Shown piece by piece: positions 54,701 through 58,652 of a stretch of DNA of 64,000 nt. Every line of letters begins with the position of its first letter. Position 1 is the stretch's first letter. Under the pieces are notes generated by a model. It was given only the letters and a program-made list of their open reading frames with translations. It was not told the origin of the DNA and did not search any database. The translations under genes and the position numbers were made by a program. This DNA is from Pteria penguin (Eukaryota; Mollusca; Bivalvia; Pterioida; Pteriidae): positions 57,198,198-57,262,197 of the forward strand of contig CM068585.1 of NCBI GenBank assembly GCA_035048485.1, given 5' to 3'.

Positions 54701-57700
54701 CACGAATGATATTCGTACTCATTACCTTTTATAAATTAATAAGACAACAAATTTCATTTTATTATTCTCTATTTCTTTTGTTTTTGTCATAGAAAGTAAA
54801 TGAAATGAAAAGAAGCTACACCACTAAACACTTTTCTGCGTCGATCGCAAAACAGAACAAGCACAGAATTCGCTCAGCGGCTAGCTTATCCTGTATGTTT
54901 GATGTGATCAATTTATTTCAAACTTGAAAAGTTTAAGCGATAATAATTTTATATTGTGAACGTCTCGTATATGATTAGATTGACCTTAAATGAATAAGTG
55001 AAAATCGGTCAATATATCATATCATCATTTTATAATGTTATAGATCAATCTAATATAGTATCCATGTGTTTTGGGCATCGAAACTTTCGTCAGCAATGCT
55101 AAAATTGTGATCTATGAGCATACGGAAACTTGTAAAGAATATGTATAGAATTTATCCGGTAAAATTAAAGATATCCCATATTAATACTAGATACATTTAA
55201 TGTCAACGTTATCACGAGATTAGCCTAAGAGTAAAGCTTTTATATCATTGTTTGGTGGGAGAATTACATGTCAGATACTGTATATTTGGTAAATGTTGTA
55301 TTTATCATTTATTTGTAAACACGTTACTGTAAGATACATACGTACATCTAGAATATAATTCTCAGAATATGTAAATTATTATTGCAGTTCATAGAATTGA
55401 ATATCAACGTTATAGAATAAAAAACAAAAAGACGCATTTGCCACAGAGAGGAAATTTTCTGTTGATGTTTAGGGATAAAGCTTCATATCAGATTGCCTGT
55501 TATCAGCTGTATTGTAAATACTTTACAATATATTGTCATCATAGCCAAATATTAACGAAAATGTTAGCAAGTTATAATACTGAATACCAATGTTATAACC
55601 CCATTGTTTCATGCATTTATACATATACAATTTATTATCTCTAGTGGACAGATACAGACCACATTTGGTGAAGTGCATTGAGGGACAAACGGATTATATT
55701 AATGCTGTTATTGTACCTGTGAGTCTACTTATTACACTGTATTTTGAATACTGATGCACAGATACAATTCCATCTCCACTCCATGTATAATATACAAATG
55801 ACACTATGGCAAATTGATACCAGTAGTTTTATACAAAGGTCTTTAGTAACGACAATGTATTCCTTTCGTGTTAAAAAGAGGAGGTTAGAGTTCTAACTAT
55901 ATTACTTGGCATAATTACATACCAACATACCCCCATCCCTCCAAACACCTACATAGCAAAATGTCAACTACTTTATGTAGTGGTTTTTGTATTAAATCGG
56001 TTTATTTGTCCTGTCTTTCAACTTACCATGAGTGGACAAAATGGTGTTAAACTGATTTTGTAATGTAAGTAATGTCGTAAGAATATTACCAACGTATTAC
56101 AAAAAAAAGCGCAATAGAGATATAATGACGAAATTTACCAGTAGGAAAGTATTTGTTGTCCCTATTGACTACCGGCAGTGCAAGAGGGTCGAAGATATAT
56201 ACAACATGGTGATATCATTTTATTGAAATGTAGACCAATAAGCCGGAAATGCTATGAGCATGTAAGATTTACAAATATAATTTATATCTTCTATCTATAA
56301 TATAGTGCAATATTATTTTTCTGACAGTCATATCGATCAATGTCTGGATTTATTGTGACACAGACGCCATTAAAGGACACAGTGATTGACTTTTGGAGAC
56401 TTGTACACGACCATGAAATTACAGCCATTGTAAACTTTGACTCCGATCACACAGAGGAGGTAGGCTACGCTATATATATCAATCTGAGAGCATTCTTCAG
56501 ATCGTGCATTTTCTTGACATGACAATCATATAGATACCTAATATATCAGTTTGCTCTTTACAGTGTCAATTCTATCCAGAATCGAACAACGAAATGAACA
56601 ATGAGTTATTTTACATCCGGACTAAGTCGCAGATCACATATGACGAGGATGTCAATGAGAGAGACGTCTTTCTCTGTAGCAAGGTATGGTGTATATCACA
56701 CTCATCTGTAATGCATTATGAATACCATATAAGGGTTAGCTGGTCTTTAACGAGTACTATGTTACAAATGAATCAAAATATAGGTTTTTTTTTTCTTTTG
56801 TCACCCCTGATCTGAGGTGTGGCCTTGACACTTTCTTTACAGTATCAGTTCCCGATTCATCTTCGTTATATGTTATAATGACCAAATGACAAATATAGTT
56901 TATCAAAAAAGAGGAATTATTACTATTACTTCCGAACACCTTAGACGGCACAGTTGTTATGAGCGCTACTTTGACAAACATCATGTATGTATCTCTTTTC
57001 GATTTTGGAAGTTACATGTGTTTAATATATTTGTATTTTAAAGCAGTGAATATTTTTGTGCTATCTTTAAGGGCGATGACAAAGAGAAGTCTGTCAAATT
57101 AGTTTCTGTGAGATTAGGAAATGCCAAACTTCCTGGCTGCATCCAACTAATTAAAGCAGCGAATCTGGTAAACAACTGGCAACCAGAAAACGACAGTGGA
57201 CCCTGTGCAGTTGTCAGCTGGTATGTGCTTACAGTATCATTACAGTAAAGACTAATGGACATATTTACTAACCAAACCTGTAGCAATACCTGTACTATTA
57301 TGGTTGTGTATCATAGAATGTACTGTGTTGACGAGAATTGAAGATCTTATCGTGTTCGTTTCAGTGATGGTACAGAGTCATGTGACGTGTTTTGTGCATT
57401 GATGATTGCTATGGAAAGCTTGAGCGTGGATAATGAGGTCAATATCTTCCAGATTGCCCATCAACTACAAATAAGAAGACCAGAATTCTTTAAGGATTAT
57501 GTAAGTATTAAAAGTGTTAAGAACAACACAAACAGCAAGATTTTGTCAAAAGCGAGTCAGCAAGAAAATGTCTCAGACCCGAAACTGTCCATAGCGCTAG
57601 AGCACGAGGCAGATCTTTGTTTCATGACTCGAGTCTGTTTAATTCTTTAAATTAGCAGTATTTCACATATATGTAAATGCTTGGCATATTACCTAAACAT

Positions 57701-58410
57701 GTCCCATGGAACGCAGATACACTGAAGTGTTGGGGGTCCTCAGACCCTGTACCACGGGTTCAGTGCCTTTGACACACGGTTCAGAACTTATGGTACAGGC
57801 TCCAGATCCTGTGGTATGGCGACCAGACCCTGTGACACGGATCTCAGACCATGTGGCACGGGTTCCAGACCCGTATGAAGGACTTGTACTCAAATGACTA
57901 CAAAGATAGTTTACATGTATGTACAAATGACTACAAAGATAGTTTATGTAAAAATGACTACAAAGATACTTTAAGTACAAATGACTACAAAGATACTTTA
58001 TGTACAAATGACTACAAAGATGCTTTATGTACAAATGACTACAAAGATACTTTATGTCCAAATGACTACAAAGATACTTTAAGTACAAATGACTACAAAG
58101 ATACTTTATGTACAAATGACTACAAAGATGCTTTATGTACAAATGACTACAAAGATACTTTATGTCCAAATGACTACAAAGACACTTTATGTACAAATGA
58201 CTACAAAGATACTTTATGTACAAATGACTACAAAGATGCTTTATGTACAAATGACTACAAAGATACTTTATGTACAAGTGACTACAAAGATACTTTATGT
58301 ACTTTTTCTGTGACTCATAATTGTTTAATCTCTTCCAGGATACATACAAATTGTGTTACGAAGTCATCGATCATCACATGACGTCAGAAAATATTTACAG
58401 TATAATTTGA
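24726..58410 (+). CDS. Receptor-type protein tyrosine phosphatase-like gene, 22 exons (span)
   Basis: Joining 22 exons with matching phases gives a type I membrane protein of about 1,030 aa: signal peptide (1-21), FTP/fucolectin-type domain (about 23-184), EGF-like cysteine-rich repeats (about 185-370), transmembrane helix (about 382-403), PTP D1 (about 500-770), linker, PTP D2 (about 805-1,025). Active members of this family remove phosphate from phosphotyrosine inside the cell; molluscs have many FTP/EGF-type receptors of this kind. Here D1 lacks the nucleophilic cysteine (GGC, Gly, at 52,676-52,678), has WPE in place of WPD and KNRL in place of KNRY; D2 lacks the P-loop arginine and any WPD. 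A frameshift in exon 4 and a CG acceptor before exon 11 suggest decay, yet all other exons are open. Exons: 24726-24789, 25126-25356, 30696-30953, 33860-34415, 43294-43399, 43671-43729, 44043-44257, 45891-45978, 47146-47216, 50535-50571, 50749-50846, 51950-52078, 52535-52680, 53259-53394, 53718-53834, 54793-54892, 55645-55718, 56328-56459, 56564-56683, 57072-57220, 57365-57500, 58339-58410. Confidence 0.87.
25126..25356 (+). CDS. RPTP exon 2: first half of FTP (fucolectin-type) domain
   Basis: Acceptor TTTTACAG; begins TNVALNKPAYQSSVFGNYGA, the classic start of F-type lectin / F5/8C-like domains, followed by AVDG, a CSHTD motif and WWQVNLQ. In fucose-binding F-type lectins an R-x-D motif follows; here the residues are RDW, so sugar binding cannot be assumed. 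Donor GTAAGA, phase 1. Confidence 0.92.
25360..26277. other. Intron 2, first part
   Basis: No recognisable gene or repeat. The ORF at 25,778-25,975 is Asn/Lys-rich and has no domain. Confidence 0.4.
26291..26557 (-). mobile_element. tRNA-headed SINE, copy S4
   Basis: Well-preserved S1-family SINE in minus orientation with box A (TGGCCTAGTGG) and box B (GGTTCGAGTCCC). A 13-bp direct repeat TCATACCATTTAT at 26,278-26,290 and 26,558-26,570 marks the insertion into intron 2. Very similar to S5. Confidence 0.92.
27013..27417 (-). CDS. Unrecognised 134-codon ORF in intron 2, antisense
   Basis: An open frame from ATG 27,417 down to 27,013 with a balanced residue composition unlike the repeat-derived ORFs nearby (it includes MSDWYFANGSPNENCHLYS). 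I cannot assign a family. It may be a fragment of an old retrogene or element, or chance. No second copy is present in this window. Confidence 0.25.
   Translation of the reverse strand: MRRRTLFPLINFRDGQTLTCYIFSSKKMPYVLKMTETFKKKLINPGTAKILPLKMSDWYFANGSPNENCHLYSTLVSYVMRTVRLRTMNEFWTLTDSNMQLLSYQDPDISDTHPSTNSMLYSYRYQPCRGAWEN
27845..28960 (+). mobile_element. PLE family B, copy B2, 5' portion (old, decayed)
   Basis: Aligns with the segment before the reverse transcriptase in B5: NISNIFR near 27,890, PSSCAYNNSKY where B4/B5 have the CxC motif (here C-A-Y), KYRLPSRIDF, then PADIK (28,550), the TGA at 28,575-28,577 aligned with those of the other B copies, and WLPKLHKIPNKSRFS (28,733). It is much more diverged than B3-B5. 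It is interrupted at 28,423-28,516 by a PLE-C tail and then by the 33-bp minisatellite, resuming at about 30,290. Confidence 0.8.
28423..28516 (+). mobile_element. Short PLE family C 3'-end insertion
   Basis: A 94-bp piece matching the 3' end of element C2 (reverse complement of about 36,603-36,690), including TCCTTGGACTTTGAGAATGA. It is flanked by a 7-bp direct repeat ATACTAA at 28,416-28,422 and 28,517-28,523. The uninterrupted order is seen in B1 near 20,950-20,985. It is a strongly 5'-truncated insertion. Confidence 0.82.
28975..29690. repeat. 33-bp minisatellite within PLE B2
   Basis: About 22 units built on ATACATCAAAATACACACCA plus CAACACGCTTACG. It splits the coding region of B2, which resumes near 30,290. 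Both-strand ORFs (28,705-29,373, 29,148-29,549, minus 29,425-29,751) with an 11-residue period are repeat artefacts. Confidence 0.95.
29790..30197 (-). mobile_element. PLE family B 3' tail inserted in the 33-bp minisatellite (copy B6)
   Basis: Matches the minus-oriented 3' tail of B3/B5 (GGTTAACTGATTTACGG, CCTCCATGTAGAGAACAAGG, AAACCGTGCTCTGC, GACTAACAGTCAG). It contains no reverse-transcriptase sequence. The 33-bp repeat resumes at about 30,205, so the element landed inside the array. Confidence 0.85.
30205..30300. repeat. 33-bp minisatellite, right remainder
   Basis: Two to three units continuing the array interrupted by B6. Confidence 0.85.
30290..30600 (+). mobile_element. PLE family B, copy B2, continuation
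   Basis: Aligns to the reverse-transcriptase region of B5 around DHIIKYCDVAFHNSN, the FDLSNLYTSLPHGF-like box and the LIRWCFNRES-like stretch, with frameshifts. It completes the copy begun at 27,845 and ends near 30,600. Confidence 0.75.
30696..30953 (+). CDS. RPTP exon 3: second half of FTP domain
   Basis: Acceptor TTTACAG; encodes ARLAGFSIYISDTPNW, then CYHD, GRYVTIYNDR and a closing LCEVEID, the usual end of FTP domains. Donor GTAAGT, phase 1. It fits directly after exon 2. Confidence 0.92.
31655..31890 (+). mobile_element. PLE 3'-end fragment (family A-like, diverged)
   Basis: Shows the landmarks of the family A end in order: a stretch like CGTTATNCNGAATTGTTAATGATATTCTG, TTTGACACCTTCTAT, GTGCTAGCAAACACGAGATA and CATGATTTTTGG, then TTATCCATCATCTGATCA. 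Heavily mutated. Confidence 0.65.
32113..32215 (-). mobile_element. PLE family B 3'-tail fragment
   Basis: Diverged match to the B3/B5 tail (GTATTCGTAACGGGCCCAC, CCCACTCACCACACGGCAAC, ACACATTTAAATG). No coding part is present. Confidence 0.6.
32370..32550 (+). mobile_element. Putative tRNA-headed SINE (third type)
   Basis: A tRNA-like head with box A TGGCCTAGTGC and box B GGTTCAACTCC about 40 bp apart is followed by a non-tRNA body (GGTTCTGTCTTTCGG, GGATGAAAGTGGGAGGGGCC). No cloverleaf pairing good enough for a functional tRNA was seen. There is no second copy in the window, so family membership is inferred from structure. Confidence 0.6.
33096..33300 (-). mobile_element. PLE family A 3' tail (copy A4)
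   Basis: Reverse complement of the A1 tail at about 41,635-41,836, with the CCATCATCTTTACAT terminus at 33,096-33,110 and GTGTTGCTAGCAAGCAGGAG at the far end. Strongly 5'-truncated. Confidence 0.85.
33358..33422 (+). mobile_element. Tail fragment of the second SINE type
   Basis: Reverse complement of the tail of the SINE at 23,491-23,664 (GATGTAAAACACCAATCAACC, preceded by TCGCGATAAAACTGAAA). The tRNA head is missing. Confidence 0.75.
33860..34415 (+). CDS. RPTP exon 4: EGF-like cysteine-rich block, with frameshift
   Basis: Acceptor TATTTCCAG. In the frame set by exon 3 it reads PSPCSNCIKAPYPYC and continues through about 30 cysteines in EGF-like spacing, with HGCKDGFYGRICNKSC and CSRGYYGANCNKTC. 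At 34,390-34,392 this frame meets TAA; the coding pattern continues in another frame as LKLSGSCEE up to the strong donor GTGAGT at 34,416. One base too many or two too few separates the frames, and restoring the frame makes the exon end in phase 1 as exon 5 requires. It could be a real lesion or a sequence error. Confidence 0.85.
34655..34760 (+). mobile_element. PLE 3'-tail fragment (diverged)
   Basis: Weak match to the family A tail (GTTCATTTATTCTCT, ATTGATTTTGTATGCCCTTC, GTTTGGTGATTTTTAGG). A short piece matching the foldback element at 44,678-44,817 (ATTTATGAAACGAGTT) lies just upstream at about 34,540. Confidence 0.5.
34765..35690. other. Intron 4, unassigned part
   Basis: No domain-bearing ORF is visible. 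A short hairpin CCTCTGAAATTCAGAGG lies near 35,115-35,131. Confidence 0.4.
35695..36576 (+). mobile_element. PLE family C, copy C1 (5'-truncated)
   Basis: Begins in the reverse transcriptase just before the catalytic box, which reads YIGD (35,733-35,744) in place of YIDD. The open stretch to 36,212 has PKELEIKDTTES, LYDKRDDFNF, SRMLTDILG and a stop. A 3' tail with CACCGGAATTTCAG, TGCATGCAACCAGGGG and GGGCACCTGGCCTCACC follows, shared with C3. It lies tail-to-tail with C2. Confidence 0.87.
36577..36594. repeat. 18-bp direct repeat, left copy
   Basis: ATTAAATGTAATGCATAA occurs here, between the tails of C1 and C2, and again at 38,597-38,614. It could be a target-site duplication, though C2 homology stops about 250 bp before the right copy. 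Confidence 0.6.
36600..38345 (-). mobile_element. PLE family C, copy C2
   Basis: Minus-strand element whose 3' tail starts at about 36,600. The main reverse-transcriptase ORF (37,754 down to 36,984) contains GIPMGTNSAPLLSDIFVYS, CRYIDDVLSINNPNF, SYLDIFLTF and LYDKRDDFNF, so the catalytic YIDD is intact. Upstream, in broken frames, lie PADKAANSYTFVCKR (38,165-38,210) and HESIFNDPDVARELS (about 38,260-38,300). The cysteine in FVCKR (38,180-38,182) is the residue matched by TGA in family B. Confidence 0.88.
38345..38413 (+). pseudogene. Partial duplicate of the RPTP transmembrane exon start
   Basis: About 70 bp resembles the end of intron 4 and the first codons of exon 5 (43,250-43,321) at roughly 75-80%: a polypyrimidine-poor acceptor ending TTTAG, then codons for IQSESGVPVTW against MQSESGVPMAA in exon 5. 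The similarity then stops, so the transmembrane codons are lacking. Confidence 0.6.
38648..39855 (-). mobile_element. PLE family B, copy B3/B4, 3' part
   Basis: The 3' tail and C-terminal reverse-transcriptase half of a minus-strand family B element, nearly identical to 58,653-59,860 (B5). The ORF 39,631-39,299 carries LPSYGIYISQLVRF and LRKTFGKFFRSYSELL. The copy stops at CTACAAGTAT (39,855), where element A1 was inserted; the rest continues at 41,835. Confidence 0.93.
39856..41836 (+). mobile_element. PLE family A, copy A1, inserted in a family B element
   Basis: A 5'-truncated family A element in opposite orientation to its host element. It begins near the GPKYREPRS segment (39,906) and has the reverse transcriptase at 39,969-41,513 and a 3' tail ending CATCTTTACAT. 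Both junctions are sharp against B5, which shows the unoccupied order at about 59,860; at most AT is duplicated at the target. Confidence 0.93.
39969..41513 (+). pseudogene. Reverse transcriptase of A1, one nonsense codon
   Basis: The longest PLE frame in the window. In order: GSVNTRFESIFKDPDV, PADKASNNYTFTCKKY (cysteine codon 40,218-40,220), PKMHKTPYKQRFIAGSSKCS, FDFSTLYTTIPH, FLIDNIFVVFGGKVFQQ, GIPMGTNCAPLLADIFLYS, then a TAA at 41,046-41,048 that removes the tyrosine of the catalytic YIDD box, followed in frame by IDDLLSINN, LYDKRDDFNF, RKFYGRYETL and a TGA stop. A single substitution thus inactivates an otherwise good ORF, so the copy is fairly young. The 5' GIY-YIG part is lacking. Confidence 0.9.
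41835..43215 (-). mobile_element. PLE family B, copy B3/B4, 5' part
   Basis: Continues the element interrupted by A1. Minus-strand ORFs 43,235-42,693 and 42,560-41,790 hold the CxC segment (PSSCSCEKSKYVYKPAGHV), GKGPKYRLPSRIDFNKC, PADKAGNNII, a TGA at 42,615-42,617, PKLHKSPYKSRFISNSSHCS, FDFSTLYTSLPH and GIPMGTNCAPLIADLFLYC. A TAA near 42,694 interrupts a frame that is open in B5. Homology to B5 ends near 43,215, so this copy lacks the GIY-YIG-like part. Confidence 0.92.
43294..43399 (+). CDS. RPTP exon 5: transmembrane segment
   Basis: Acceptor TTTATGTAG; two bases complete the codon left by exon 4, then MQSESGVPMAAVGGGIGTI and a run of Val/Ile to VIRR: a single membrane helix with a basic stop-transfer end. 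Donor GTGTGT, phase 2. Confidence 0.88.
43671..43729 (+). CDS. RPTP exon 6: juxtamembrane segment
   Basis: Acceptor TTAATTGCAG. Encodes FKNDQNAFCSRTTYTAGND after completing an Arg codon. The phases (2 in, 1 out) fit exons 5 and 7. Donor GTATGT. Confidence 0.8.
44043..44257 (+). CDS. RPTP exon 7: juxtamembrane region leading into D1
   Basis: Acceptor TTGTATTTAG. Encodes SVYYTDHIYLNVGN, an acidic and Thr-rich stretch, then FKAYVTSKKADGSLIKEYN, matching the wedge-like approach to PTP domains that precedes IPYGELYP in exon 8. Donor GTAAGA, phase 0. Confidence 0.87.
44678..44817. mobile_element. 140-bp foldback (MITE-like) element in intron 7
   Basis: Arms of about 60 bp are nearly perfect inverted repeats: ATCTGAAATGAATTTTCATT on the left pairs with the right end CATTTCAGAT. 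GAAACGAGTTGTGTG occurs in both arms. A related single-arm piece sits near 34,540. Confidence 0.75.
44840..45575. other. Intron 7, middle
   Basis: AT-rich intron with a (TTTA)n/(TTAT)n stretch near 44,830-44,875 and a T run near 45,043-45,059. No other feature is seen. Confidence 0.4.
45591..45853 (-). mobile_element. tRNA-headed SINE, copy S5
   Basis: S1-family SINE in minus orientation, very close to S4. A 14-bp direct repeat TACAATACCTTTGT at 45,577-45,590 and 45,854-45,867 marks the insertion; it lies only about 25 bp before exon 8. Confidence 0.93.
45891..45978 (+). CDS. RPTP exon 8: start of D1
   Basis: Acceptor TTTATTATAG. Encodes SIPYGELYPTSAGN and then KEKNRLETIFP. PTP domains normally have KNRY here, the tyrosine stacking on phosphotyrosine; this copy has leucine (45,960-45,962). 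Donor GTGAGT, phase 1. Confidence 0.93.
46350..46370. repeat. Poly-G run in intron 8
   Basis: About 19 consecutive G residues. Prone to assembly error and able to form a G-quadruplex on the + strand. Confidence 0.95.
46440..46575 (-). mobile_element. Possible tRNA-derived SINE fragment
   Basis: On the minus strand a box B-like GGTTTCGATCCTCGG follows GGGAGGGTACGCGCCGAACG. Only the tRNA-like part is recognisable and no second copy is seen. Confidence 0.4.
47146..47216 (+). CDS. RPTP exon 9: D1 core
   Basis: Acceptor CTCCCTTAG. Encodes DKTRITLIQTGNTSDYINAN, the highly conserved D.SRV.L...SDYINAN block of PTP domains. Donor GTGAGT, phase 0. Confidence 0.94.
47456..49640 (-). mobile_element. 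PLE family A, copy A2
   Basis: Minus-strand element in intron 9. The 3' terminus is at 47,456 (complement of CATCTTTACAT). The ORF 48,440-47,778 has YRYIDDLLSINNPSF with an intact catalytic box, although a GIPRGSICVP stretch replaces GIPMGTNCAP. Further upstream are DKASNNYTFTFKKYY (Phe where A1 has Cys), NTRFESIFKDPDV and CHTQPCACSSPNFVYSPCGHV, the CxC motif, near 49,430-49,490. It is the only family A copy that reaches the CxC part. Several frameshifts. Confidence 0.88.
49640..50530. other. Intron 9, unassigned part
   Basis: No recognisable element. A minus-strand ORF at 50,185-50,003 has a plausible composition but no known domain. Confidence 0.35.
50535..50571 (+). CDS. RPTP exon 10: D1, YIATQG
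   Basis: A 37-bp micro-exon with acceptor TATATTTTAG, encoding GKEKEKKYIATQ and the first base of Gly. YIATQG is a hallmark of PTP domains. Donor GTATGA, phase 1. Confidence 0.88.
50749..50846 (+). CDS. RPTP exon 11: D1, with a CG in place of the AG acceptor
   Basis: Encodes PLSNTIIDFLTMVWLCNVGKI in part, then VMLTGVFEGGK, the DFW.MVW..N..IVMLT block (here DFLTM). In phase with exons 10 and 12, the exon must start at 50,749, but the two preceding bases are CG, not AG. The nearest true AG (50,733-50,734) would add 14 bp and bring TAA into frame. Donor GTAAAT. Confidence 0.85.
51029..51266. mobile_element. Foldback (MITE-like) element in intron 11
   Basis: About 240 bp with inverted arms of roughly 75 bp; GGTATCTGACGTTAA and CATTTTAAACGG on the left face CGTCAGATACCGTCCCAAATG on the right. 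ATGACGTCAT lies inside the right arm. No coding capacity. Confidence 0.8.
51280..51945. other. Intron 11, unassigned part
   Basis: AT-rich, no ORF of note and no repeat partner in this window. Confidence 0.4.
51950..52078 (+). CDS. RPTP exon 12: D1, KYWP block
   Basis: Acceptor ATACCTTGTAG. Encodes NKCKKYWPNVNKSRKHGGF, then YSYYTQREMTLKDKE, the C..YWP and Y..YT..E elements of PTP domains. Phase 0 on both sides. The donor reads GTTAAT, which is weak. Confidence 0.9.
52535..52680 (+). CDS. RPTP exon 13: D1 WPD loop and P-loop start, catalytic Cys replaced
   Basis: Acceptor ATTAATGTAG. Encodes HHFQFTAWPEHGVTDP, with WPE (52,577-52,585) for the general-acid WPD, and ends PLLVHG plus two bases of Ser. 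In active PTPs the last full residue is the nucleophilic cysteine (TGC); here it is GGC, Gly, at 52,676-52,678. Donor GTAAAC, phase 2. Confidence 0.94.
52806..53158 (-). mobile_element. PLE family C 3' tail (copy C3)
   Basis: Reverse complement of the C1 tail (36,235-36,565), including CACCGGAATTTCAG and TGCAACCAGGGGACGC (both reversed here). No reverse-transcriptase part. It sits in intron 13, between the two halves of the D1 P-loop. Confidence 0.87.
53259..53394 (+). CDS. RPTP exon 14: D1 P-loop end
   Basis: Acceptor ATCATACAG. Completes Ser and continues AGIGRTGTYIALDEL, keeping the P-loop arginine, then CRMNMIQQP with the Q-loop glutamine. Joined to exon 13 the P-loop reads HGSAGIGRTG. 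Donor GTAATT, phase 0. Confidence 0.94.
53718..53834 (+). CDS. RPTP exon 15: end of D1
   Basis: Acceptor CGATTTTAG. Encodes LQYVLLHEAILEELQLPETT, matching the QY.F.HEA.LE helix that closes PTP domains, and ends REEYE at donor GTAAGA. The donor region is then repeated twice in tandem. Confidence 0.92.
53835..53980. repeat. Two extra 73-bp copies of the exon 15 end and its donor
   Basis: Units 53,835-53,907 and 53,908-53,980 each repeat ACTACCATAGCCATGTCAGA through GAATATGAG and end beside a fresh GTAAGA donor. The copies carry ATTAATCAG where the exon has ATCACTCAG. As 73 is not a multiple of three and each copy starts with GTAAGACAAG, use of the later donors would shift the frame. Confidence 0.95.
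54000..54790. other. Intron 15 with a degenerate GGTAGCAT-type repeat
   Basis: A loose repetition of AAATGGTAGCAT-like motifs spaced about 50-60 bp apart runs from about 54,130 to 54,640. A family B PLE 3' end (54,440-54,500, plus orientation, TAGCTCTATGGTGACTTCTG to CCAGTAACTCC) is embedded. Confidence 0.6.
54440..54500 (+). mobile_element. PLE family B terminal fragment
   Basis: About 60 bp matching the extreme 3' end of B1 (22,833-22,890), including AACTGAGCCAGTAACTCC. The same end point is seen in B1, B3 and B5. Confidence 0.75.
54793..54892 (+). CDS. RPTP exon 16: D1-D2 linker
   Basis: Acceptor TTTGTCATAG. Encodes KVNEMKRSYTTKHFSASIAK and a basic stretch ending SLS, in phase with exons 15 and 17. 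Linkers are poorly conserved, so support comes from phase and splice sites. Donor GTATGT. Confidence 0.72.
54900..55640. other. Intron 16
   Basis: No repeat or domain found; the + strand ORF at 55,438-55,644 has no recognised motif. Confidence 0.4.
55645..55718 (+). CDS. RPTP exon 17: start of D2
   Basis: Acceptor TTATCTCTAG. Encodes DRYRPHLVK and TDYINAVIVP, corresponding to DRYRPYL..DYINAV in D2 domains. Donor GTGAGT, phase 0. Confidence 0.92.
56328..56459 (+). CDS. RPTP exon 18: D2
   Basis: Acceptor TTTCTGACAG. Encodes SYRSMSGFIVTQTPLKDTVI, then DFWRLVHDHEITAIVNF: the F..TQ.P...T..DFWR.V block, with VTQTP typical of D2. Donor GTAGGC, phase 0. Confidence 0.94.
56564..56683 (+). CDS. RPTP exon 19: D2
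   Basis: Acceptor CTTTACAG. Encodes CQFYPESNNEMNNELFYI, where active domains have C..YWP, and ends DVFLCSK. Donor GTATGG, phase 0. Confidence 0.88.
57072..57220 (+). CDS. RPTP exon 20: D2, WPD region lost
   Basis: Acceptor TATCTTTAAG. Encodes KEKSVKLVSVRLGNAKLPGC, then PCAVVS and two bases of Cys. No WPD sequence is present; the stretch LGNAKLPG stands in its place. Such loss is common in D2. Donor GTATGT, phase 2. Confidence 0.88.
57365..57500 (+). CDS. RPTP exon 21: D2 P-loop relic
   Basis: Acceptor GTTTCAG. Completes Cys and continues DGTESCDVFCALMIAMESL, so the D2 P-loop is CDGTESC: the cysteine remains but the arginine is replaced by cysteine. It ends FQIAHQLQIRRPEFFKDY. Donor GTAAGT, phase 0. 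Confidence 0.92.
57890..58305. repeat. 27-bp minisatellite in intron 21
   Basis: About 15 units of AAATGACTACAAAGATACTT plus TATGTAC. Because 27 is divisible by three, long repetitive ORFs appear on both strands (57,851-58,381 plus; 58,349-57,693 minus). They straddle a clear intron and are not coding. Confidence 0.95.
58339..58410 (+). CDS. RPTP exon 22: C-terminus
   Basis: Acceptor ATCTCTTCCAG. Encodes DTYKLCYEVIDHHM, then SENIYSII and a TGA stop at 58,408-58,410. The motif Y..CY..V is the closing helix of D2. No clear AATAAA signal follows within the next 240 bp before the PLE B5 tail. Confidence 0.92.
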   Translation, partial: DTYKLCYEVIDHHMTSENIYSII

Positions 58411-58652
58411 GAATACCGGAATCTGTGATGACGAGATTTCTGACTCCCGAATATCACTGTATATCAAATAGAATAATGCCTGTACTTGTACTTTATATAT
58501 TCCTTACATTTCATAGTCAGCATGTTAACATACTTTCGTTTTACATATCCAATTATATAACTTCAAATTTCATGATAGATAAATACATGTAGTTTATTAC
58601 CAAAAGCACATATTTATCGGTTTATGAATACAACATATAATACAAGTATACA

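Noticed and set aside
57693..58381. Long ORFs on both strands with NDYKDTLCT repeats (a FLAG-tag-like string)
   Set aside because: They come from a 27-bp minisatellite inside intron 21; the tag-like residues are coincidence.
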